Shown: positions 21,823 to 32,912 of the stretch, in pieces
Layout: each line of letters starts with the position of its first letter
Numbering within the stretch: the stretch's first letter is position 1
Origin: Pegea sp. RAD2-039
Lineage: Eukaryota; Chordata; Thaliacea; Salpida; Salpidae
Assembly: GCA_034620365.1 (NCBI GenBank)
Contig: JAQGEQ010000192.1
Span: 987,001 to 1,051,000 of the forward strand
DNA: 64,000 bases
Direction of reading: 5' to 3'
Made by a program: the position numbers and the translations under genes
Notes under the pieces: generated by a model
What the model was told of the DNA's origin: nothing
Database searches by the model: none
The model's input: only the letters and a program-made list of their open reading frames with translations

Positions 21823-24800
21823 ATGTCACATAAACTAGATGATAGTTTTTTTGTGTTAAATGAAGAAGAAAATTCTGTTGAAAAATCTATAAAAGCATTT
21901 TTTGATTGGTTATTTAAGACACATATGTAAGTTCAAATTTGTTTTTTTTTGTAGATTAATTGTCGATTTTTTTTAATCGATTTTGTAGATTAATGGATTT
22001 CTTAATTTCTGAGTAAACTTAATTTCAAATTATTAAACAATATGATTAATTTGTATTTTCTATAAGCTTTATCAGATTTTTATTTAAATTAAAACAAATA
22101 TAAAGTTTATAATTTCCTGAAAGTTTACAAAGCATAAAAAAACATCTAAACTTAATTTACAATTGAATAAAATTTTATTATAAACTGAATATTTATTATT
22201 ATTTATAAAAAAATTAGATTTAGGATAGTTTTAACTTATTAAAATTATTTGTTAAGTTATTAATAAGTTATAGATTACTTATATAAAAATTGGATAATAT
22301 TTTGAAGGTCTAAATGTGGTCCATTCTTGGAAGATATTGATGTTAATGCCCTTGCATTGCATGATTATTATGACATTATTAATGAGCCCATGTCTATTAT
22401 GAAAATATCAAAGCAGAAAAAATACCGAAACACTTTTTTTGATTTTGTTAAAAATTTTCGACAAATCTTTTTAAACTGTTACATGTGAGTTTTTTTATTT
22501 TTTAAGGTTTCTTTGATTTCAGTTTTAAATTAAGTAACTTTTTTCCTTATTATTTTAAATATAATTATACTATATATATATTTCATAAAAATTCATTTTG
22601 TCAGTTGTATAAGTCATTGATAAAAATCATTGATTTATTTAAATGACTTTTTTAGATATAATGGTACAAATCATTCAATTTCACATAAAGCAAGAGACTT
22701 GGAAAAGATATTTCAACTGCAGTTATTACAATTAGATGAGTATGTACTCTTTGAATATATATTTTACTTCAAAATTACTAATTTTTATCTTTTAGAGATA
22801 TCCAGCAAGCTTGTAATATTGCTAAAACATCAGATGGTATATTTCAATTAGAAGAAACTGTTGACGAGTAAGTTATTCTGAGTCTATTTGTATTTATTAA
22901 TAAGAAATATTTTGTTTTCTATCAATTAATTGGCTGTTTACAATATTTATTTATTTATTTATTTCAATAAATGCGAAGGAGGGTACCTGAAAAGAGCACC
23001 TCTTGCTAACACACATTCTCACAAATAACATCTATTTAGTCAAAAATATAGAAAGTAAAAGATGTAACACATGGCATTTCGATATCACTCCAAGCATATA
23101 ACAGTGAACAATTACATGGAATGTTAATAATATTTATTTATTTATATAAATGCGAAGGAGAGTGCCTAAAGAGAGCACATCTCTCTAACACACATTCTTA
23201 CGAGTTTTTTATGGTTTTTCTCAGGAGTTTTATATGTCTCCACCTGGGGTCGAACCCGGTACTTCCTAGCTAGAAGGTAGGTGTAGTAACCGCTTCGCCA
23301 CTAAGCAGGACAGATAAAAGAGAGAAAAAAAATTCACAGTTTAGAAATGATATTGTTGGCAATATTATAACGATTCAACTTCTGCTTGAACAATGCGAGT
23401 GACTTCGACATGGTAATGTCTGATGGCAGCTGATTCCATGTATTAATTGTACAGTATGAGAAAAAATTTGCTCTGACCAATGTACTAGGTGATATAGGCT
23501 TATTAAGGTGTAATGTGTGTCGTCTGAGTTGGTGTAACTTGAGGGAAGGACTAATGGAAAAGAAATCATCAAACTAAATGTCAATTAAATTGTGGATAAT
23601 TTTAAAAATAAGAATTAGTTGTCTTTAATTCGTCGGATTTCCAAAGTATCTAAATTGAAGAGACTGAGACGATGTTTATAAGTATCATATTTAATATTAA
23701 GTTTCCTAGATAACTAATCTTGTAAATGTTGCCTGAACAGATTCGATTTTTTTGATATCACCAACTTGATATGGCATCCATGCATTAACATTGTATTCAA
23801 GAATTGGACGTACTTACAATTTGAAAAGATTGATAAAAAAGCATGGGTTCTTAGAAGTAAAGGTTTTTATAATAAGGAAGACAAGGTTGATTGATTTTCC
23901 AAAGATTTTGGAAACATAATTGCGCCATTTAAAGTCAGATGATAGAGTAATGCCAAGGTCTAGGACCGAAGATACTCGTTGAATAATAAATCTATTGATG
24001 GAGTATTGGTTCAAGCAATTTACAGGTGGTTTACGAGAAAAAGTTATAAGTTCAGACTTTGTGGGTTGGATTCTGAGCTGTCAATTTGTAGACCAGTTTT
24101 CTACAGTGTGTAGTGCAGTTTGAAGTTTTGAATGATTACAAGATAATAGCTTGATATCATCTGCATACACAAACACTCTGACATCATCTACTGCTACTAA
24201 TCTTCTGATGAGGTCTTTGATGAAAATTAAAAAGAGAAGGGGACCCAGAACAGAACCCTGAGGAACACCACTAGTAATTTGACTAGAAATAGATAAAGAT
24301 CTTTCTACACGGGTTTGTTGGGTTCTACCTAATAAGTAATCTTCAATCCACTGTAAGATAAAGCTGTTGATTTTTGAGTTTTTCAATACAGTAACGAGCT
24401 TAGTGTGTGGGACAGAATCAAACGCTTTAGCAAAATCGAGATATATGATGTCACAGGGAGTGTTACTTTCATAATGGGCTGTAAGCTTTTTAAGAAAAAT
24501 GAGATGTTGAGTAAGCGAAGATCTCCGTTTCACAAAGCCATGTTGGACATCAGATATTAGTTGGTGCTCCATCAAATGACTGGTCATATGATTGTGAATG
24601 GTATGTTCTTGAGTTCTGCAGATAACTGAAGTCAGCGAAACTGATCTGTAGTTAAGTGCAGTGTTTCTGGGACCCTTTTTATGAATTGGAGTAATAATAG
24701 CTTTCTTCCAAGAGTATTCTTCCAACCTCGCTTCAGAGTCATGTTAAGTAGCAGAGATAAGGGTAGTGATAAAAATGAAGTAGTTTTTCTTAAAAACAAA

Positions 24801-27800
24801 GCTGGAATCTGATCTGGGGTGTTGGAAACTGATGATTTTAAAGAAGAAATAGCCTTAGATACCATATTGACCGTTATGTCAAGATCTACCATCTCAGAGA
24901 CATTTGTAAGAATGTTGGAGTAGGAGAGAGAAGGAGTATTGCCATCATCGGTTATAAAAACGCTATTAAATTGATTGTTCATCAACTCAGCTTTATTCTC
25001 TGGTTCCATCACAAGCTGGTCGGTGTTATCAAGTAAGGGAGGTATTTGAGATCTCGCCTTAAGCTTGTGATTTATGAAACCAAAAAACGTTTTCTTGCTA
25101 GGTGAACATAAAACTGCACTTTCTCTTCCCAAATAGAGATTAGAAATAGATTTCTTGTAAACTATACAAAGATCTTTGTACAGAGATTTGATGGAAGGGT
25201 CTGTTTTAGTTTGTGTATATAGGAGGTTTTTTAAATGTTGTAAATTCCTTAAATTTTTGGGCAAATGTGTTTTGGCTCTATAGAAAGGTATGAATTTTTC
25301 GATTGACTCTTTAACGATGTTAGTAAACTTTGAGTAAATAGTATTGATGTCTTCAGTAGAGTTGAAAACAGAAATCCATTCAACATCTGATAGAAACTTG
25401 TTAATGCCATTATAATTCTCATAGTAAAAATTCCGTTTGCTTGAAGTTTTAACGTTCATAAAAAAGTTTGATGGAGCTTGCATTCAATCATATTGTGATC
25501 GCATGTCAGAACAAAAGGTTCTTTTTGATCAACGTAGATAATGTTTTGAGGGTTTTGATGTGATAAGAAGTTCCAAAGTATTACCACTAACTTTGGTCGG
25601 AAAAGTAACCATCTGAGATAGATTATTGGTAATATATATTAAGCTTACAAAGGCATGACTTAGAAAGGGTGAATTAGTATTATCGCTATCCAAGTTAAAC
25701 GATTTTCCAATAAATGCTAAATTCGGGTTATTCAAATCGATTTACTAAAATTAAAATCCCCCAAAATATATAACTCAGGACACACAACACTCTTCAGAAC
25801 CTTCAATAAGGCCTTAACAGTAACCTCATCATTAGTTTTAGAGGGTGGTAGATAGGTACATATAAAACGAGAAAATTTGGACTTTGAGTAATGAAAATCA
25901 AAAGCGATAATCTCAAACCCTGGACAATTAATGGGATCGATCTGAATTCTAGAGATCTTGGGTGCAAGCGATATTTTGTAAATTACGCAAACACCGCCGC
26001 CTCTATCATACAGTCTATCACAACGCAAAACACAAAAAAGATTACCGTCAACCAGAAAAAAATCAGAATAAAACGGTTTCAACCAAGTTTCAGTAATAAA
26101 AACAAATGTGAAATCTTGGGAATGCAAAAGAGCTTTCAATTGAAAATTTTTGTTAATAATCGACCGTGCGTTGAAGAACATACCTAATGTGATAGAAGAA
26201 TTGTCTTTTTGATGCTTGTGAGATTTGATGATGGGCTTCTGTAAATTGATATCTTGGGTATTAACAGTTGTGTGCGGAGAGAGTTTGAAAAAAGAAGATG
26301 TGGGTCCAGTGATTATTTGCCACTTCCGTTTTTTGAAAAAAAACTTGACAATTCTCAAGGCCCATGGTGGACCTCGAACTTTGTATTTGAAATCAGTTGG
26401 TTGTTCCTTCTGATTTCGGTTATACGCCTCTTTTAGAAGACGCTTATTTTCTAAGCGATCATCTTCACACATATCATGTGCTACTCTAATGCGCTCGAAT
26501 TTTTTCTCAAGCTTTAGCTTATACAGCTTGGCAAGAAACTTGCGTTTGTTCCAATTTTCCTGAAAGGATACTTTCAACGGTCTTTGATTATCTGAGCTTT
26601 TTGCTCCAAGTCTAGTCATTGATACTTTTGGAACGTCCACAAAATCAAGGCTTTGAGAGCACATTTGATTAAAAAACTTACTGTCATCATCTTTATCAGT
26701 CTCAGAGACATTAAATATGATGACATTGTTTTCTCTGTCCTCACGGTCTACAGTGAGTTTTTTGTGCGTGTCGGTGACCTTCTTGGCAAGAAGCTGCACC
26801 ATGCTAGCATTTTGTCAGAACTGGGATCACCGACCACCGAGGCCCATGTGACTTGTTTCTTTGTAGAGGCATTCAGTTCGTTCATTGATTTAGACAAACT
26901 AGAAATTTTCTCATCAATCTTGGCAACATCTTTGCCAATTTCCGATTCAAATTTGGCTAATTCAGCGGATATAGATTTGCATTCAATTACCAGATCTTCA
27001 CCAGAGCAAATTTTATTGCAGGATTGGCAATTGCAATCTTGCTTTGATGAAGTCGGTTTTTCAGGATTTTTCTTTACAGTAGACCGTAAGGTCTTGCCAC
27101 TTTTATGTGAATCCACCATAGTTTGCATAAAAGATTTTTACTGTCACCAATCACAGTATATATATACTATACAAATCACTTCCTATGAATAACTATATCA
27201 CAACTTATAAGCACTTATTCAATTAGAATATAACCTATAACCTGAAACTTATTCAAATAGAATGATTTTTTTGAACCAGGAAAACGCTGGTAACTAGAAG
27301 CAAAGAAAAAACGTTGTTTGAATTTATCCAAATTCTTGAAGAAGTAATCTGTGATAAAAAGTTGGATTTTGGCAAAAGACAGATATACAGGCAACTGTCT
27401 TTGAGTTATACTTCAAATTTGGAGTCGACAAGGAATTTCCGGATAGCTCAAACAAGTCATTTGTCTCTTGAAATAGGTTCGACTTTCAAATAAACTTTTC
27501 AAGTTTTCTGTTTTTAAAACAAATAAATCGATCTTTTTTTTACAATAGATTATTATTTTTAGTTTTAAAGTTTAATAATACTTAAGTTTTATCTTCAGAA
27601 ATATTTTTCTTTGGAATTCAACAGCTTTTAGACTTTGATGTAATTCCATACAAGCTTAAATTAGGTTTAGTCTCTCCCAAAACATCTTTATATCTCAACA
27701 AACTGATGACTTTTCTCTTGTCTACTGATTACGAAAAAAGAGTCATAAAAAAAAGATCGCCGATGATATATGAGTACGGAATAACAAATCCTGAAATATC

Positions 27801-29936
27801 TTCTAATTTAATTACAATTTTTGTTGTAGAATTTGGACAAATCGTCTCAAAACTTGTGTCGGAAAATGGTTTCAAATTGCCAAAGAAAAAAACAGCTTTT
27901 TAAAAGTTGAAAATATTAGTGTTGATTTTTTTCGACATTTTAAATGGATAAATCCATTTGAAGGGAATCTTTCTGCTTGTGATACATTCACGAAATGTAA
28001 TATTATATCTAAAATGGTTTTAATCAAAGTAATCTTGTTGAAAATGTAAGTGTTTATTCTCATAATTTCTTTTGTAGTCACTTTGTGAAAGTCTAAGTAC
28101 TCGCCGTCGATATATAGACCAGTTTCACTCGAATAAAGCAGATCAGGTAACTCCATCGTATCTTCATCACTTCAACGAACTCTTTTGACGTTTTTTTATA
28201 TTAGTTTCGTGCAACTTATCTTGGAAAAGATGAAAGTAGTGATTTGTACAAGTATATGATCTTTGATAGAGAAGTTTGTATCTTTAAACATTCACGAATT
28301 GAAGAAGTGAATGAAGATGCTCCCTTACCAACTGATGTAGATGATCATAAAGACCTTTCTTGTTTTCAAAATACCTCATCTCCCATTAAGCAACCAGTAT
28401 TCACTGAGATCAAACAAGATATTGTTAAAAATGAAACTGAAAATAAACCTGAAGTGGAAACTATTACTGAAAACAGTTTGATAATTGATGAAAGTCGAAA
28501 ACACAAGCTTCTAGATAAGTTAGTTCGATTTTACATCATTTGTCATTTTACTATTTGTTGCTTCAGTTCTACAGATTCTACAATAGAGCCTGTTCAAAGA
28601 CGCAAAAGCAACAGGATTTCCAAACGAGTTTGTTACAAAAATGTGGAGAAAGTCTATTCTAAAACTCCTAAAATAATAAAACGCAAAAAAATTGGAAACA
28701 ACAAATCAATGAAAATAAATGATGTTGGTATTTTGTGTCTTTAGATGTCTTTGTATCAAATTCTTTTTAAATTTAGGAACCATTCGGGGATTGTGAATAT
28801 GAAGTAGTTTGCAAAAACTTTCTTGGAATCACTTCTTTGATATCTGATCTGAAATTACGATATAAATTGTGTGAAAAAGATCAAATAGTAAGTTAATTGG
28901 TTGATTAGTATAGTGATCTTCAAACTAGTTTGTTTTTAGAACAAAAATTTATTAAATCAATTAGCTGATCTAATATCATCGATTCAAAATCTGAATAAGA
29001 GTCTAAGTCTGAGTGAAGACGAATACATTACTCAAAAAGATCAACATCGATTTGAAGTGAGGAAAGAATTTGATTCTTTTTTACTTAGAAGAGTCGAAGG
29101 AACATTTGGAGTCAATTTATGGAATACTGAAATGAAAAATAAGGTTCGGAAAACTTTTCTTTAAATTCCAACTTTGCTCTCTAAAAACTCCTCATCTGAT
29201 AGAAAATGGAAGATGCTGTCTTGTCTGAATTTGAGAAATCTGCACAAGCTTTTGGCAGACTTCAGCGTTTGTCAGAAAGCAATTTAATACCAGAAATACG
29301 AAGTAAGAGGATTAGGAGACCGCCGAAGAAGTATGTTGATGAATATGTCAATATCAATCAAGTAGAAACACCTGAAGATCTTTCAGAGATATCTTCTTCC
29401 GATGAAGATTTTGTTGAAGTTGAATATGTTTCAGAAGGTTTAATTTCTTTCCAGTTTTTTTCTGATTTTTAATAACATTTTTTGATAAAGTAGATTTACT
29501 ACCGGCTGCATATGAAGAACTCAAACAAGTTTTTGTCGATAACATTCCTGATTTAAAACGCTTTTTACTTCGATATGACTCTCTTGAGGGATCTAATCTC
29601 TATTTATCAACTACAAATGGAAGGAGTACACGACAAAAAGGCAAAAAAGAGATTACGGTTTGTTTTCATTTAATTTTATCATTTTTATTTCTAAATTTCT
29701 TCTTTTAGATACTCCGAAAGATTGTTTCTTTTGCTGAGAAATCCAGCAAACTAGTAGGTCCATCACTCATTCCACTGCTTCGTTCTGACCAATCTAAAGT
29801 AAAGAAGACAGTAAGCGACTCCCTAGAAGAATTTGAAGATGTCTCCAAAGTTGAAGATGAAAAAAAACGCGAAAAAGTTGAAGAAAATAACAAAATACTT
29901 CCTACAGTAATCTTAGCGAAGAATATTTTAAATTAG
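21823..29936 (+). CDS. Single-bromodomain nuclear protein of uncertain family
   Basis: Exons: 21823-21926, 22308-22484, 22656-22739, 22796-22867, 27280-27476, 27632-27857, 27920-28045, 28092-28146, 28205-28518, 28567-28723, 28777-28887, 28940-29143, 29203-29437, 29491-29657, 29709-29936; 818 aa in phase. Residues 20-125 form a BET-like bromodomain with DYYDIINEPMSI and NCYIYN, so the acetyl-lysine-binding Asn (N96) is present; the usual WPF shelf is GPF. Further on comes an uncharacterised helical region, then a stretch near ATYLGKDESSDLYKYMIFD that recalls the (P)LG.D..GN.YW.F part of WHIM2 regions in DDT-domain remodelling proteins (RSF1, CECR2). Basic linkers (QRRKSNRISKRV, SKRIRRPPKKY) and an acidic serine-rich stretch (SSSDEDFVEVE) follow. 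A histone reader in a chromatin complex is the natural inference. The join at 27858-27919 avoids an in-frame stop at 27901 and is the least certain. Intron 4 contains a LINE in reverse orientation. Confidence 0.78.
22950..27200 (-). mobile_element. CR1/L2-like LINE family 1, longest copy
   Basis: The element lies antisense in intron 4 of the bromodomain gene. From its 5' end (high coordinates): an ORF1-like part (27128-26748 with a CxxC..C motif, CNCQSCNKIC), an RNA-binding RRM-like segment (ENNVIIFNVSE, 26720), and the endonuclease with ITETWL, DRGGGVCVIY and GDFN (26170-25740). The reverse transcriptase follows with QHGF, YLDFAKAFDSVPH, SGVPQGSVLGPLLFLIF and VYADDIKLL (24580-24120), then a C-terminal part to about 23340. 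The 3' UTR ends at a tail of ATTTATTTATTT repeats on the plus strand (22950-22965). A SINE sits in the 3' UTR. The coding region is interrupted by about four or five frame breaks, so it is inactive. The tail of short tandem repeats instead of poly(A), and the RT motifs, fit the CR1/L2/Jockey group. Confidence 0.88.
23128..23326 (-). repeat. tRNA-derived SINE nested in the LINE 3' UTR
   Basis: On the minus strand: a tRNA-like head with A box (TAGTGGCGAAGCGGTTA, 23287-23303) and B box (GGGTTCGACCCC, 23246-23257), then AGGTGGAGACATAT and AAAACTCC. Next comes a 3' part with GTGTGTTAGAGAGATGTGC and CTCCTTCGCATTTATATAAA plus AAATAAAT. The last part is the same sequence as the LINE's own 3' end at 22955-23020. 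Comparison with the LINE copy at 39.7-40.05 kb shows that the LINE 3' UTR runs up to both sides of the SINE, so it is a later insertion of about 200 bp. Confidence 0.8.
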
Positions 29937-31903
29937 TAACCAACATTCATTATTCGAGGACCTTTCTGTTCACCCTAAATCTGTTTAACTAAATCGTAAG
30001 ATACTGACAATCATCAGTTATAAGTACCTAATTGCTTCCTACCAACTTTTGATAATAAAACAGTTTTGTGTTATTGAAATATTTCCATCTTTCCAACTTC
30101 TTAAAAGTTTTTGAAATCATAAATTTCTTTCATCTTAAAGTCAACAAATCTTTTTTAATCCCTTAAAACTCTATACTGTAAATAAGATTATATCTTCTAT
30201 GATAGACAATCATGGCTTAAACAAATCACATTTTCTGTAAGAACAGATCCCATAAATTGTAATCAACATAAATATGAGAAATTTAAATAAAATAAGTTGA
30301 TCAAGTGAACACACAAGTAACTTATTTTTATTAAGATCCAAGAAAACTTTTGGAAAACTTTTTTTTTTGTTTTTTTTTTTCGCTTTTTGTGTTTACTATT
30401 GTTTTGATAACTTTGTCATATTTAGTAATACTGATTTTTTTTTCGTAGAATGCAAATATAACTGCCAGTTAACTGTTTTTTAAACATTTTTTTTATGATT
30501 GACTAAGATTTTTTATGTTTAAATAATTTTAATCAAAGTTAATATGATTGTTTCGCAGCTTTACAAAATCTTTGATTTGCGAACCTTTGCAATTTAGAGC
30601 ACAATATTTGAATAAAAAGTCTATTGGTCTGTAGAAACTCTTTAGTGATAGACATTTATCTTGCAAACAAATCTTGCGTTTAGTAGTCGAAGGTGCTTTC
30701 AAATTGGAGACTTAAAACTTGGAAAGCGATTTAATATCTCAAACGATATATAAACTATTTGCAACAATAATACATTTTTTAATTTTACTAAATAATTATA
30801 GAAAAAAGTAAAACCTTTTTTGCAGAAAGTTTTTTAAAGCTGTTTTATTGCAACTAGCCAAATTGAGTTATTTAAAGTTCAAAGTTAAAATGTTAGTTTA
30901 AGTTAGTAGGAGTATTTTAAGTTAGTTTATAGTAACAACACAAACGTTGTCATTTAAAACTTTATTTATGAGTAATTTAGCTATTAAATAATAAACAATT
31001 TTTCAAGCTGTTTGAACTTGAATTATTGCTAAACTTTTATAATATTCCTGTTAATTTACAAGCATTTATTCAAAATCTTTTTAAAAAGTAGAAAAACACA
31101 AAAAGCTTTTGTTCTGATTTTTAAAACTGAAGGGTTAGTTAATCAGTTAAGTCTCAATATTTTAAGTCCATTAAACTATTTTAAAGCAAATTTATTTGTT
31201 TGAAAAATATTTCTGAACAAATTTTAAATTCAATTTTTTGTTTTAAAATGATTAGTTTAATGAAAACTAATCATTTTTACAAATTTAATTTGTGATTATA
31301 CTTGTAAGTAAACAAAAACTGAAAATAAAGAGGAATTTGACCTATAAAACTTTTTGAATAAATATTATTTGGCTGATTATATTATATAAGATCATAATTT
31401 GTGTTAAATTAATTTGTTTATTATTTTATAATACAGGTAAGTAATAAATTTCACAAATCTAGCTGAAACTTAATAAGAAAAACTGATTGACTTTGAGAAA
31501 TAGTCGTTCATTTACAAAGTAATACAATTTTTTGTTTATTAACAAGCGTGGCAAGATACTGTTTATAACGTCATTCAAAAAAGTTACAAATATGAAATGA
31601 AATTATCGTAAATATAAAAACAGATTTTTAAATATCATATAAAAGTTTATAGAAAAAGTTCTTTTAATTTTTACAAAAAAGTATAAAATATAATTGCAGA
31701 TAAAAAGATAACAGTTTTAAAAAGCACAATAATTTTAGTATTTAAGCTTAAACTTTATGATACGTTTGTTGTTTTGTTATTAATGACTTGTGCAAGTTTG
31801 GCATTTTTGAAAAAAGGTCATAATGTGCATAGAATATGCAAATGGAGATGAAAGCAAGGCTTGGTCCATTTTACTGCATTCAATTTGATATTTTATCTTA
31901 AAT
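29937..31903. other. AT-rich intergenic stretch
   Basis: No coding frame. It lies between the converging ends of the bromodomain gene (+) and the small secreted-protein gene (-). Long T runs at 30355-30385 are low complexity. Confidence 0.45.
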
Positions 31904-32912
31904 TCACGCGACTCTCTTAAATAAATTTGCAATCTGTTCATTTTCTGAAATAAAAATACATTTTTTTAAACAGCAAATAACCGAAATAATGCGATTTTTT
32001 TAAAACTTTGTGACATCATTTTAAATATTACAAGAAAATATAATGAATTGGAAATTGCAAAAAATCTTACCTTTCTCAAAAGCGATCTTTTCTGCCGAAA
32101 AATTGGGTTCTGCATCTAAGAATAATTTAAGACTTTTTAAAAACTTGAATGCGGTAAAAATAAATTTAATCTACAACTTTTTCTTCAATTCACTTTGCTT
32201 TTATAAATCAATCAATTACCTGTAGATGAATACCTTCTTGAAGAATTCCACTGCAGTATACCAATCTTTGCAATTGACCAGAAGTAAATTGATTTTTATG
32301 CTTGAGAACTGAACAAACATTTTCTGTAATCATACTACTAATATCACGGCAATTTGTTGATAAGTCTTCATTCTGAATTGTATCATTCACAGAAGTCAAA
32401 GAACCAGTTGCTCTTTTCTAAAAAATATATGTTAGTAAACTTTTGTTTTAAAAAGTTAAAAAATTAAAACTTTGTAACTTACCACAATCGCAAACATCCC
32501 AAAGAATTTGTTTGATAACTGTTTTTGTAAACTATTAAGTTCACAGTCTGGTCTTTGCAGAAATGTACTTTTAGCAACTCGAATTAGAATTCTGTTTTGA
32601 TTAGTTGACGTTTTTAGATCATTCTGAATGTTTGGTTCAAAGGAATTTTTGTGAAATGGCGACGAAGAAACAAAATTGATGGTGACAAATACTAAAAATA
32701 GAAAAAAAAAATTGTTTGAAATAAATTAAAGTAAATTAAAACTATTCTTTAATGGCTAATTTCTATTAAAAGTTCTTAGAATGCCTTTCGTTTTTAAGAA
32801 AACATTTATGAAAGTTGTTCTTTAATAATACAGGTTGCTAGGAAGAAATCTTATCTTAAAATGCTTATAAGATTCACTCACCCAAAAAAACTATCGAAAG
32901 ATTTGAGATCAT
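31904..32912 (-). CDS. Orphan secreted protein with four cysteines
   Basis: Exons on the minus strand: 32882-32912, 32483-32691, 32220-32417, 32071-32143 and 31904-31944, joining in phase to 183 aa. The N-terminus MISNLSIVFLVFVTINFVSS is a clear signal peptide, with cleavage expected near residues 20-22. The mature part has four cysteines (contexts PDCEL, TNCRD, NVCSV, VYCSG), which would allow two disulfides. It is predicted helical and ends with a charged stretch, ENEQIANLFKRVA. There are no transmembrane segments after the signal. Dibasic sites are few, so a peptide-hormone precursor is possible but not indicated. I recognise no family. Start: exon 1 has the only in-frame ATG, directly before the hydrophobic core. 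Intron 3 ends in TTCAAG, an AAG acceptor. All five joins are in phase, which makes a real gene likely although no homologue was seen. Confidence 0.68.

Noticed and set aside
23233-23310. tRNA gene
   Set aside because: It has the same promoter boxes but is the head of a SINE nested in a LINE.
25891-27192. Several plus-strand frames up to 179 codons
   Set aside because: All lie opposite the LINE ORF1 and endonuclease coding strand and have no motifs of their own.
27858-27919. Frameshift in the bromodomain gene at the in-frame stop near 27901
   Set aside because: A 62-bp intron with GT and AG ends removes the stop and keeps the phase, so no frameshift is needed.
27872-28156. Minus-strand open frame of 94 codons (MELPDLLYSSETGLYIDGEY start)
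   Set aside because: It overlaps plus-strand exons of the bromodomain gene that join in phase and is interrupted by their introns; it is a shadow.
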